A DNA stretch of 25,665 nt from Nitrososphaeria archaeon (GTDB lineage: Archaea; Thermoproteota; Nitrososphaeria; JACIWG01). The notes beneath the pieces were generated by a model that was not told the origin of the DNA, made no database searches, and saw nothing but the letters and a program-made list of their open reading frames with translations. This document shows, piece after piece, positions 7,491 through 14,929 of the stretch (within the stretch, counting starts at the first letter, position 1; each line of letters opens with the position of its first letter). The stretch lies in the NCBI GenBank assembly GCA_014361085.1, contig JACIWG010000001.1:1-25665 (forward strand). The letters are read 5' to 3'. Made by a program: the position numbers and the translations under genes.

Positions 7491-10400
7491 AGAAGGTTGA
7501 GGCTGAAGGTTTCAAGACATTTAACAGAAAGGTTACCTTAAACTTTCAGCCTGGCCTTATAGCTATAACAGGCTTAAACGGTTCTGGAAAATCCAATATA
7601 TTTGACGCTATACTCTTTGCTTTAGGAGAAAGTAGTCCAAAAACTTTGAGGGTTACAAGTTTAAAGAATCTTTTATTCGATGGAGGTGTTGGAGGAGAAA
7701 AGGCTTCTAAGGCTATCGTTTCCGTACAGTTCGATAATACTGGTAGAGAAATTCCAGTAGACGCTGACACCGTGACATTTACTAGAGAGCTTAGGGAAGA
7801 TGGTGAATCCATTTTCAAAATAAATGGTAGACATGTTTCTAAGCAGATGGTTATAAACCTTACACAGCTTTGCCTAATATCTCCAGAAGCATTTAATGTC
7901 ATATTACAGGGAATGATCAATCGTATAGCAGAGCTTAGGCCTGACGAACGTCGTCGTCTACTAGAGAGCCTTGTCGGCGTAGCACAGTTTGATGAAAAAA
8001 AGGCTGAAGCTTTGAAGAATCTGGAGGAGGCTACACATAAGCTTGAAATAGCCTTTGCAAGGATCGGGGAAATTAGAAACGTTTTAAGAAAAAATGAGGA
8101 AGCGAGAAACATTCTCTTAAGATACAGGCACATTGAGGAAGAGATAAGGCACCTAAACGCTATGAAGGTTTCTAGGAACATAAGCCTCCTAAACCAGCAG
8201 ATTTCATCTCTAAACTCTAGTCTAGAAGAGGAAAAGGGGTTTTTGAAGAAGAGAATGCACGATAAGACTGTCCTAGAAGCGGAAATTGAGGCTTTAAAGA
8301 GCCAGAGGGAACAGTTTCTTTCATCCATATCTGATCCGTCTAAGACTTTCGTAAACTATGAAATGGAGCTTGCCTCAACATATTCAAAGATAGAGGAAGT
8401 ATCATCTCAAATAAAATCTCTTGAAGAAAGAAATTTAGAAATAGAGCAAGATCTTTCCACCCTTAATACAATGTTATCAGGCCTTGAAGTTGAAAAAGGA
8501 AATCTTTCTCAAATTCTTGAAAGGTTAAAGAATGAGGTTAAGTTAAAGGAAACAGAAAGACAGTCCATTTTACAAAAGATCAAAACCGTTACAGCTGAAG
8601 TGAATGAAGTAAATAAAAGGCTTTCTAGAATAAAATCCAAAAAGTTGAAGGCTGATTCTAAAGTCAAGAAAATAGATATCTTACTTGAAAAAGTTAAAGC
8701 TAAAAGGGAAAAGATATTGTCAATACATACAAAACTCTCTTACAGGTTTAAGCTTCTCGAAAGCAAACAAAACTCTTTCTCAACAGTTTTAAATGAGCTT
8801 AAACAGTCCCTCTCCAACCTCGACAATCTACTACAAACTGAATCCACTGAAGTTGTCTCTCTTTCAAAATCATATGAGGAAGTTGAGAGAAGGCGTAGGG
8901 CTATGCTTGATGCGATAAAATCTTCTATCGAAACCTTGGAAAAGGTTGAATCAAGTATAGTTAAGGCTGAAGCAGTTCAAAGGATAGCTGAAGAACTTCT
9001 TGACTTAGAGGGTTTAGAGCGGCTTATCTCATTCGCGAAAACTGGGGCTGTTGAAGGCTGTGTAGGCCTAGTTAAGGAGCTCATAAGCTTCGAAGAAAAG
9101 TATGCAAAACCTGTTAAATCCGTCTGCGGATTATGGCTTAACGCGATCGTTGTAAAGGACAGGGATTCATTGAATAAGCTTATTGAAGCAGCGCAGAAGG
9201 TTGGAGCTAAACATTTTAACATGATAACCTTGTCTGAAATAAAGCCACTGCAGTTGTCTCACCCTCCACAGGAGCCTGGTATAGTAGGCTATCTATCAAG
9301 TTTCGTTAACGTTAGCAGCGAATATGATGTTTTGAAAAATTTTCTTTTCCAGAGCACTCTCTTGGTTGAAGACGATTCTATCGCAATAAAATGTTCTAGT
9401 GAAGGTTTCAGATGTGTGACGTTAGATGGTGCACTTTATGAAGCCTATGGTTCAGGCTACGCTTCAGGATTTCCAGAGATTCTTGAAGCTGTATCCTCCT
9501 ATGGTGTTGACGAATACTATAGTGAGCTTAAGACTGTAATCTCAAATCTCAAGAAGATTGTTGAAAGGAGGCAGGCTGACTTAGAGAAGTTGAATGAGAA
9601 AAGTAAAACACTTTTGGAGAAGAAAGCTGTAGTTTCAAAGAATCTTGGTCAAGTTCACGGTGAAATTGAATCGCTTATAAAGTTTGTTAAAAAGTATTCT
9701 GAAACCTATTCATCTAATCAGTTGAAGCTGAATAGTTTAAGGGACAAACTTTCTAAGATAGAAGTGTATCTTAAAAGGGTGGAGGAGCGGATTAATCTCC
9801 TTAATTTAAAGAGAGATGCTCTGATGAAGATTATACAGAGTGAAGAAGAGAATGTTGAAGCACAAAAGCTTATAGAATTAAATAATACACTTAATAGCCT
9901 AAACAGCCAGTACCAGTCCCTAACCAACATTATTAATGAAATAAACATTAGCCTGATGCAGACTAAAGGTAGGCTCGAAAACGATGTCCTAGTCTCATAT
10001 AATAATACTAGAAAGAGTATTGAGAAACTTAAGGCTGAATATGAATCAAACAGGGGCAAGATCGAGGAAGGCCGTAGAACTTTAGTGGAGCTTAAAGAAA
10101 AGTATGAATCATTGAAGGCTAGGGAAGAAGAGTTTCATCAAGCATCAATAAACATGCAGAAGACGCTTTCAGACTATGACACAAAAATTAACGAGAAGAT
10201 TGCTCAACTGAATTCCTTGAATGATATGATAAGTAGGTCAACTTTAAGAATAAATCAGCTCACTAGCAGGATAGAAAATTTGAGGGAGAAGCTTGAATCA
10301 GAATATAATTCACTAAGACTATACGGCCACACTTCTCCAATAGAATATGTTGAAGGTTCAGACGAACTTCTTCTCATGCTTCAGCAGGAGCTGGATGAGG

Positions 10401-11014
10401 TTAAGCCTATGCTGAACTTTTTAGCGGAAAAAGACTATGAAAGTGTCCTAGAAGGCTACAAGAATCTTTCACTCAGAAGCAATCAGCTTGAGGAGGAGAG
10501 GGAAAGTATTATCGCATTGATTGAAGAAATCGATAACCAGAAAAAGAAGGTTTTCATGGAAGCTTTTGAAAAGATTGACCGTAGTCTAAGAAGCATATTT
10601 AAGGACCTTACTGACGGTGAAGCTTGGCTTGAGCTAGAAAATCCTGAGGAAATATTTTCTGGAGGAATATATCTTATGGCAAGCTTTCCAGGAAAAAGGC
10701 CTAAAGAGTCTCTTATGCTAAGCGGTGGAGAAAAGACGATAACTACTGTAGCCTTCATCTTGGCAATGCAAAGTGCATACAAGTCACCATTTTACCTATT
10801 TGATGAAGTTGACGCCCACCTTGACCAGTTGAATTTGGAACGCCTAACCAACATTTTAAGGGAACGTTCCAAGGAAGCTCAAATAATTCTCATTACCTTA
10901 AAAGATTTAACATTATCTAAAGCTGATAAAATATTTGGAGTTTACCAGCGTGGTGGTAGTGCAAGCATTGTCGAATATTCTCCGGGTGTAGCGGTTAGGG
11001 AGGTTAAAGCATGA
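7478..11014 (+). CDS. smc: Chromosome segregation protein SMC
   Basis: This is the ATPase core of the prokaryotic condensin that loops and compacts DNA. The 1178-aa protein has the full SMC layout. The N-terminal head has Walker A G32-L-N-G-S-G-K-S39. A long coiled coil rich in Glu, Lys, Leu and Ser runs from about 165 to 500, followed by a hinge at about 509-665 with conserved glycines near its end (YGSGYASGFP). The returning coiled coil runs from about 670 to 1020. The C-terminal head has the ABC signature LSGGEK at about 1081-1086 and Walker B FYLFDEVDAHLD at about 1105-1116. Its stop overlaps scpA by 4 nt (ATGA), so the ATPase and its kleisin are translationally coupled. Start ATG 7478 begins the expected first beta strand (LYIKKVEAEGFKTF). 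Several long antisense frames here are shadows. Confidence 0.97.
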   Translation: MLYIKKVEAEGFKTFNRKVTLNFQPGLIAITGLNGSGKSNIFDAILFALGESSPKTLRVTSLKNLLFDGGVGGEKASKAIVSVQFDNTGREIPVDADTVTFTRELREDGESIFKINGRHVSKQMVINLTQLCLISPEAFNVILQGMINRIAELRPDERRRLLESLVGVAQFDEKKAEALKNLEEATHKLEIAFARIGEIRNVLRKNEEARNILLRYRHIEEEIRHLNAMKVSRNISLLNQQISSLNSSLEEEKGFLKKRMHDKTVLEAEIEALKSQREQFLSSISDPSKTFVNYEMELASTYSKIEEVSSQIKSLEERNLEIEQDLSTLNTMLSGLEVEKGNLSQILERLKNEVKLKETERQSILQKIKTVTAEVNEVNKRLSRIKSKKLKADSKVKKIDILLEKVKAKREKILSIHTKLSYRFKLLESKQNSFSTVLNELKQSLSNLDNLLQTESTEVVSLSKSYEEVERRRRAMLDAIKSSIETLEKVESSIVKAEAVQRIAEELLDLEGLERLISFAKTGAVEGCVGLVKELISFEEKYAKPVKSVCGLWLNAIVVKDRDSLNKLIEAAQKVGAKHFNMITLSEIKPLQLSHPPQEPGIVGYLSSFVNVSSEYDVLKNFLFQSTLLVEDDSIAIKCSSEGFRCVTLDGALYEAYGSGYASGFPEILEAVSSYGVDEYYSELKTVISNLKKIVERRQADLEKLNEKSKTLLEKKAVVSKNLGQVHGEIESLIKFVKKYSETYSSNQLKLNSLRDKLSKIEVYLKRVEERINLLNLKRDALMKIIQSEEENVEAQKLIELNNTLNSLNSQYQSLTNIINEINISLMQTKGRLENDVLVSYNNTRKSIEKLKAEYESNRGKIEEGRRTLVELKEKYESLKAREEEFHQASINMQKTLSDYDTKINEKIAQLNSLNDMISRSTLRINQLTSRIENLREKLESEYNSLRLYGHTSPIEYVEGSDELLLMLQQELDEVKPMLNFLAEKDYESVLEGYKNLSLRSNQLEEERESIIALIEEIDNQKKKVFMEAFEKIDRSLRSIFKDLTDGEAWLELENPEEIFSGGIYLMASFPGKRPKESLMLSGGEKTITTVAFILAMQSAYKSPFYLFDEVDAHLDQLNLERLTNILRERSKEAQIILITLKDLTLSKADKIFGVYQRGGSASIVEYSPGVAVREVKA

Positions 11015-11652
11015 GCATAAAGGTTCCTCTAACAAAGTTTCCACTAAAGCTTCTGGTTGATGTAGAAAGCATTTCAAAGAAGAGGGTGTGGGATGTTAAC
11101 ATTTCAGAACTATTAAACCAGTTTATTTCCCTCTACTCAGACTATAAAAGGGACTTGAGACTTTATGGAACCGTAGCACTGTCCTCATCCATAATTTATA
11201 AGCTTCAGGTTGAATCTTTCTTCCTCTTCGAAAAACAGTCTCTTAGACCATTCGAGGGTGGAGAACTTATTCTTCCAACAATAATAGATGTGCCATACAG
11301 GCACGAAGTCTATTCCACTTCAGTAGAAGACCTAATAATTGCTCTAGAAAGGATAATATCCTCCTCCCCACTTAAAAGGATGAAGAAGGAGGAGACTCTT
11401 GTCCCTGTCGCAAGCTTAGAGCTTCCAACTGACCCATTTCTGATGAACATAAATGAGCTAATAAAAGAATTTAAGAAGCAACTTCTTTCTCTAATGGACG
11501 AAAATCATACTATTAGTTTTAGGAAGCTTGTTGAAGGCTTACCCTTAATTGAAGTTGTAAGAAATTTTCTTTTAACCCTTTTCGTTGCTCAAGAAGAGTT
11601 CGTTGACCTGATCCAGGAGGAAAATGATATAATAATAAAGGTGCTCGTTTAA
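11011..11652 (+). CDS. scpA: Segregation and condensation protein A (kleisin)
   Basis: ScpA bridges the two SMC heads and recruits ScpB. The 213-aa protein starts with a region matching the ScpA N-terminal helical domain. It includes VWDVNISELLNQFISLY near residues 28-44, in place of the bacterial DPxxIPIxxIxxQY-like motif. The C-terminal part (SFRKLVEGLPLIEVVRNFLLTLFVAQEEFVDLIQEE) matches the winged-helix segment that binds the SMC cap. It is short for the family, with a compact linker. It overlaps smc by 4 nt. A 214-bp gap separates it from scpB, unlike the tight smc-scpA coupling. Identification rests on these weak motifs plus the strong operon context. Confidence 0.85.
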   Translation: MSIKVPLTKFPLKLLVDVESISKKRVWDVNISELLNQFISLYSDYKRDLRLYGTVALSSSIIYKLQVESFFLFEKQSLRPFEGGELILPTIIDVPYRHEVYSTSVEDLIIALERIISSSPLKRMKKEETLVPVASLELPTDPFLMNINELIKEFKKQLLSLMDENHTISFRKLVEGLPLIEVVRNFLLTLFVAQEEFVDLIQEENDIIIKVLV

Positions 11653-11654
11653 TA

Positions 11655-11867
11655 ATGTACTTTCAACTTGAAGCCAAAACTATTTTGTCTTCCCACAATC
11701 ATTTTACTTTCATACAATTGCACTATTTTAGGAAAAAATCTTCTTTCTCACATAAGCCTATAACATTTAATATTGGCTGTAAAAGTATTTTACAAAAATA
11801 TTTAAAATTTGAGCATTATTCTATTCAAGCAAAAATAAACCCAAATATTGTGCTTGAGGTGGTCTGA
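11655..11867 (+). CDS. Doubtful 70-residue ORF between scpA and scpB
   Basis: An ATG two bases after the scpA stop opens a frame that ends in TGA at the scpB ATG. Its product is rich in His, Phe, Ser, Ile and Lys and resembles no family I know. It has no good ribosome binding site. It runs through an A/T-rich element (11795-11810) that reads better as a promoter. I think it is more likely non-coding leader than gene. The neat junctions at both ends are the only argument for it. Confidence 0.15.
   Translation: MYFQLEAKTILSSHNHFTFIQLHYFRKKSSFSHKPITFNIGCKSILQKYLKFEHYSIQAKINPNIVLEVV
11795..11810 (+). promoter_or_regulatory. TATA-like element upstream of scpB
   Basis: AAAATATTTAAAATTT would start transcription near 11829 and give a leader of about 38 nt that contains the scpB ribosome binding site GAGGTGG at 11856-11862. 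This suggests scpB can be transcribed separately from smc-scpA. Confidence 0.45.
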
Positions 11868-12403
11868 TGAGTGAAGAGCAAGATATAAGTTTTCTTAAGG
11901 GTAAGATTGAAGCAGCACTCTATGTTGCAGGAAGGCCTCTCTCTTTAGAAGAAATTTCTAAGGCTACTGGAATACGCTCTAAAAGAAAGAATCTTCTGCT
12001 CGCTAGAGAAGTTCTTTCAACATACAACTCTTTTTCTAACGCTCTCGAAATCTTGGAGCTTCCAGGCAACCTTTTTGTTCTACAACTTAAACAAAAGTAT
12101 AGGGATGTCGTCAAAAAGTTTTCGACAAAACCCCTTCTACCAGAATCCGCTTTAAGGACACTGTCTTACATTGCCTTCTACCAGCCTGTTACAGTAAAGG
12201 ATGTTGTCAACAAGATTGGTGTTAAAGCTTACCGCCACATTTCCATGCTTGAAGCATTAGACTTTGTTATGGTAAAGCCTAATGTTAAGCCAAAAACATA
12301 TGTTACCACACCAAACTTTTCAAGATATTTTGGGTTAAGTGAAGATATTAGTGTGTTAAAGGAGCAGTTAAAGAATAGGGTTAGCAGGGGCTTAAAACTT
12401 TAA
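11867..12403 (+). CDS. scpB: Segregation and condensation protein B
   Basis: ScpB binds the middle of the kleisin ScpA and regulates SMC ATPase activity. The 178-aa protein has two winged-helix units. The first begins KGKIEAALYVAGRPLSLEEI, the hallmark ScpB opening. The second begins LPESALRTLSYIAFYQPVTVKDV and ends with a YVTTPNFSRYFGL beta-wing segment typical of the family. GAGGTGG stands 4 nt before the ATG. Together with smc and scpA it completes a condensin set, although a 214-bp gap with a possible promoter intervenes. The C-terminal basic tail is short. Confidence 0.93.
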   Translation: MSEEQDISFLKGKIEAALYVAGRPLSLEEISKATGIRSKRKNLLLAREVLSTYNSFSNALEILELPGNLFVLQLKQKYRDVVKKFSTKPLLPESALRTLSYIAFYQPVTVKDVVNKIGVKAYRHISMLEALDFVMVKPNVKPKTYVTTPNFSRYFGLSEDISVLKEQLKNRVSRGLKL

Positions 12404-12502
12404 CTATATCGGCGAGAAATCCTCATCATTTAGGATAGGGCTGTTTGCAGAAAAGTATATTATGTCTCCAGTATACTACCCTTTCGCATAGGTGTTCCCA
12501 GT
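12404..12502 (+). other. 99-bp gap before rps8e with foldable sequence and weak promoter
   Basis: No gene is seen here. The sequence can form a 5-bp hairpin (419-423 with 432-436, counted from 12000) and then a branched fold. AGGG at 12437-12440 pairs with CCCT at 12479-12482 and encloses a 3-bp CTG/CAG hairpin and an 8-bp stem (12454-12461 with 12470-12477, one G-T pair). TATA-like AGTATATTATG overlaps the long stem, so the fold and a promoter reading compete. GGTG at 12491-12494 may help S8e initiation. Confidence 0.25.
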
Positions 12503-12889
12503 ATGCCAAGATATGTTGAAAACTTGAGGAAGAGAAAGCCGACTGGTGGTGTGCGTGTTCCTAACAGGGGTAGGAGAGCATATGAGCAGCACGGTTATCC
12601 TGTGGACACTAAGGTTGGTCAAGAGTTGCGTTTTCTTAAAAGGTGTAAGGGTGGAGGCTACAAGGTTAAATGTGTTACAACCTCATACGCTAATGTTGTT
12701 GACCCTGTCTCAAAGCAGGCTAGGAAGGTTAAAATTCTAAAGCTTCTATTAAATCCTGCAAGCAGGGATCTTACTAGAAGGGGCGTTATAACTAAGGGTG
12801 CTCTCCTGGAAACGGAGCTTGGTCAGGCAAAGGTTACTTCTAGGCCTGGACAAGATGGTATTGTTAATGCTGTTCTGGTTAAGCGGTAG
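12503..12889 (+). CDS. rps8e: Small ribosomal subunit protein S8e
   Basis: The 128-aa basic protein matches archaeal/eukaryotic S8e. An N-terminal RKRKPTGGVRVPNRGRRAYEQ segment is followed by GGGYKVKCVTTSYANV, then a central VKILKLLLNPASRDLTRRGVITKGALLETELG and the C-terminal hallmark VTSRPGQDGIVNAVLV. It binds 16S rRNA in the small subunit and has no bacterial counterpart. Its stop is only 6 nt before the srp19 start. It heads a run of srp19, gar1, tfb, TFE-beta and rlmE genes, all concerned with RNA, translation or transcription. The upstream 99-bp gap is foldable and could hold a leader control element. Confidence 0.95.
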   Translation: MPRYVENLRKRKPTGGVRVPNRGRRAYEQHGYPVDTKVGQELRFLKRCKGGGYKVKCVTTSYANVVDPVSKQARKVKILKLLLNPASRDLTRRGVITKGALLETELGQAKVTSRPGQDGIVNAVLVKR

Positions 12890-12895
12890 GGGAAT

Positions 12896-13195
12896 TTGAA
12901 GGACTATGATCGTATAATATTGTGGCTTGACTACTTTAACTCAAAATTTTCTAGAAGCTGTGGAAGGCGTGTTCCCACAAATCTTGCAGTATCTTCACCA
13001 ACACTTGAAGAGCTTGTTGAAGCCGCTAAAATGCTGGGCTATGAGGTTGAAGCGTATAAGGCAAAGTATCCTAAAAGAAATTATTTGGAAAGCGGATACA
13101 TTTCTATACCTAAAACTAAGAGCAAGAATGCTGTGATTAAGGAAATTTCGAAGGCTTTAGCCCAGGTTCGTGGTATGAAGCGTCAAAAGAGTTGA
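12896..13195 (+). CDS. srp19: Signal recognition particle subunit SRP19
   Basis: SRP19 binds the tips of helices 6 and 8 of 7S RNA and promotes SRP54 binding, a step in targeting membrane proteins. The 99-aa product shows the family pattern: an IILWLDYFNSKFSRSCGRRVP opening (a variant of WPxYxDxxxxxxxGRRxP), then PTLEELVEAAKMLGYEVE, YPKRNYLESGYISIPKTKSKNAVIKEIS and a basic tail. The start is TTG 12896, preceded by GGTAGGGGA, which begins in the stop region of rps8e and acts as ribosome binding site. A separate SRP RNA gene is not in the window. Linkage of srp19 with gar1 and tfb is seen in several archaea. Confidence 0.9.
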   Translation: MKDYDRIILWLDYFNSKFSRSCGRRVPTNLAVSSPTLEELVEAAKMLGYEVEAYKAKYPKRNYLESGYISIPKTKSKNAVIKEISKALAQVRGMKRQKS

Positions 13196-13207
13196 TTAGG
13201 GTTAAAG

Positions 13208-13219
13208 TTTAAATTATAT
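13208..13219 (+). promoter_or_regulatory. TATA-box candidate for gar1-tfb
   Basis: TTTAAATTATAT is centred about 24 nt before the GTG at 13238. It predicts leaderless initiation at the GTG and a promoter internal to the ribosomal/SRP run. Confidence 0.55.
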
Positions 13220-13237
13220 CCCTTTGTTTAACCTGTT

Positions 13238-13492
13238 GTGAAAAAGCTGGGTATAGTATTACATAAGGCTAAAAGTGGTAATATTGTTGTAAAGGGTACA
13301 GAATTTTTTAAACCCTCACTTCAAGTTTATGATGAAAAAGGTAAGAGGGTGGGTTTTGTTATAGAAACTTTTGGCCCAGTAGCTTCACCCTATATCCTTG
13401 TCAAGCCTACCACTGACAGGGTTCGCAAGCTAATCGGTAAAACCCTGTACGTGAAGGAGGTTGCTGATTCGGTTGAAGGAAAAGGAAACTGA
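13238..13492 (+). CDS. gar1: H/ACA ribonucleoprotein protein Gar1
   Basis: Gar1 is a small subunit of the H/ACA guide RNP. It assists Cbf5 in substrate turnover during rRNA pseudouridylation. The 84-aa protein is a single reductive beta-barrel: LGIVLHKAKSGNIVVKG, then VYDEKGKRVGFVIETFGPVASPYILVKP, where the GPV-PY segment is the family hallmark. The GTG start at 13238 follows the TATA element at 13208-13219 at the leaderless distance. The 3' end overlaps tfb by about 20 nt if tfb starts at 13473. The same gar1-tfb order is found in other archaea. Confidence 0.9.
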   Translation: MKKLGIVLHKAKSGNIVVKGTEFFKPSLQVYDEKGKRVGFVIETFGPVASPYILVKPTTDRVRKLIGKTLYVKEVADSVEGKGN

Positions 13493-14387
13493 TTCCAGGA
13501 CATGTCCATCATGTGGAAGCAAGCTTATTGTCGACCTAGAGTCAGGAGAACTTGTATGTTCTAAATGTGGCGTTGTTATAAAGGATCATGTTGTCGACGA
13601 GCGTCCCGAATGGAAGGCTATAGACTTAGAAGATAAGCTGAAGCGTGTTAGAGTTGGCGCTCCGCTTACATACCTTCTACATGATGAAGGTTTAACCACC
13701 TTTATAGGCGACAAACCTTATGGTGGTTCAGGTAAAGGCAGTGACTTCAAGAACATTAAAAACGCTTACTCTAGAGTGAGAGTGAATTCTGAAGAGCGTT
13801 CGCTTATGCAGATTCTTGAAAAGATAGAGGACATAAGTAAGAGGCTTTCTCTTCCAAACAATGTTGCAGAAACTGCTGCATACTTTATACACTCTAAAGA
13901 TGTTAGAACCTTTCTAAAGAATAAGGGTCAGAGGGAGACTGCTGCGGCACTAGTGTATTTTAGCTGTAGAATGTGTAATCTTAATAGGACTTTGAAGGAA
14001 GTTTCTGAAGCGGCTGGACTAAAAAAGAAGGATGTAGCAAAATACTATCGTATTTTAGCTCAAAAGTTTTCCACAATCCCCATTAGGAGGCCTACTGTTT
14101 CCAGTTACGTGACAAAGGCGACTAACCTTCTAAATCTTTCAACAAAAACTGAACGTTTAGCACTCTCACTATCATCTAAGGTTGAATCATCAAAATTTTC
14201 TCATGGAAAAAATCCTGCTGGTTTAGCTGCTGCATGCGTCTACATTTCATCAACACTATTTGATGAGCCAGTGTCATCTGAAGATTTGGCTTCTAGCCTA
14301 AATGTCACCCCCCTAACTATAAGGAATAGGGTTAAGGAAATTCTACAAAATTTTGACATAATAGTGGAAGTTGACTCTATAAAATAG
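13473..14387 (+). CDS. tfb: Transcription initiation factor IIB (TFB)
   Basis: TFB bridges TBP-bound DNA and RNA polymerase. The 304-aa protein has an N-terminal zinc ribbon (C11-x2-C14...C29-x2-C32). A B-reader segment follows (EWKAIDLEDKLKRVRVGAPLTYLLHDEGLTT), then two cyclin repeats at about 105-195 and 205-300. The second repeat ends with a VTPLTIRNRVKEI helix-turn-helix that contacts the BRE. The B-linker stretch normally containing an LRKWQ-like motif reads KNIKNAYSRVRV here (about 93-104), a visible divergence. TTG 13473 and TTG 13461 are both possible starts. GGAGG at 13456-13460 abuts the latter, so 13473 is preferred. The gene overlaps gar1. This is either the main TFB or a diverged paralogue, and the conserved context favours the main one. 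Confidence 0.9.
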   Translation: MKEKETDSRTCPSCGSKLIVDLESGELVCSKCGVVIKDHVVDERPEWKAIDLEDKLKRVRVGAPLTYLLHDEGLTTFIGDKPYGGSGKGSDFKNIKNAYSRVRVNSEERSLMQILEKIEDISKRLSLPNNVAETAAYFIHSKDVRTFLKNKGQRETAAALVYFSCRMCNLNRTLKEVSEAAGLKKKDVAKYYRILAQKFSTIPIRRPTVSSYVTKATNLLNLSTKTERLALSLSSKVESSKFSHGKNPAGLAAACVYISSTLFDEPVSSEDLASSLNVTPLTIRNRVKEILQNFDIIVEVDSIK

Positions 14388-14435
14388 TAAACATTATAGG
14401 TAAGTGGTATCAAATATTTTAAATAAATATCTTTT

Positions 14436-14442
14436 GGAGGTG
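14436..14442 (+). promoter_or_regulatory. Strong ribosome binding site for the TFE-beta gene
   Basis: GGAGGTG matches the archaeal anti-SD sequence perfectly. It is 10 nt from ATG 14453 but only 1 nt from ATG 14444, favouring the former. A TATA-like TTTTAAATAAAT at 14417-14428 would instead give a leaderless start close to 14444-14453. Confidence 0.5.
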
Positions 14443-14452
14443 TATGCTGTCC

Positions 14453-14929
14453 ATGGAATCAAAAGACGATGTTGTCGAAGAAGAAGCTTTAGATGAAGGG
14501 GAAGAGTCTCAACCGTCAGCATCTTCTGCCATAAAAAGTGAGGAGGAAGAGCTTGACCTCACCTCAAGAACCTACAAGGCTATTGTAGAGCATGGAATGC
14601 AGGGTATACTTCAGAGCCAGCTTTGGAAGGAACTGAATCTTACTAGCAGAGACGGTAGCAGGCTTGCTATAAGGCTTGAAAAGCGTGGTATGATTAGACG
14701 TGAAAAGGTTCTTGAGAATGGTAGATGGACCTATAGGCTCTACCCAATACGTATGCCGATAAAGACTGCCTCAATAAGAAACGCTCCCTGTCTGACCTGT
14801 AAGCTTGTTGAACAATGTTCTGAAGACGGTAAGATATCTCCAAAAACTTGTAGGATGCTCGAAGACTGGGTTAGAAAAGAATATTCTGCAAACAAGGTTA
14901 TGATGAAGGTTGAAGCTAAGTCAAGCTAG
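14453..14929 (+). CDS. Transcription factor TFE-beta-like (RPC34/RPC39-related winged-helix Fe-S protein)
   Basis: The 158-aa protein starts with an acidic, low-complexity stretch (about 1-35). A winged-helix domain follows (about 36-100, LTSRTYKAIVEHGMQGILQSQLWKELNLTSRDGSRLAIRL). It ends with a four-cysteine motif, C113-x2-C116-x5-C122-x10-C133, around GKISPKTCRMLEDW. This arrangement matches archaeal TFE-beta, the relative of human RPC39, whose cysteines hold a 4Fe-4S cluster. TFE-beta pairs with TFE-alpha to help open promoter DNA. The gene follows tfb by 65 nt and overlaps the rlmE-type gene by 20 nt. The assignment rests on domain order and Cys spacing. Another winged-helix Fe-S regulator is the alternative. 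Confidence 0.72.
   Translation: MESKDDVVEEEALDEGEESQPSASSAIKSEEEELDLTSRTYKAIVEHGMQGILQSQLWKELNLTSRDGSRLAIRLEKRGMIRREKVLENGRWTYRLYPIRMPIKTASIRNAPCLTCKLVEQCSEDGKISPKTCRMLEDWVRKEYSANKVMMKVEAKSS

Noticed and set aside
7546..8328. 260-codon open frame on the minus strand inside smc
   Set aside because: It is the antisense shadow of the smc head and coiled coil, rich in Ser, Phe and Leu as reverse-complemented Glu/Lys codons give, with no family match.
12404..12432. Minus-strand ATGATGA resembling a C box of a C/D guide RNA
   Set aside because: No CTGA D box at suitable distance and no terminal stem were found on that strand. Only a CCGA resembles D'.
12546..12740. Plus-strand frame inside rps8e, and a similar one at 12927-13136 inside srp19
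   Set aside because: Both are out-of-frame shadows of well-identified genes.
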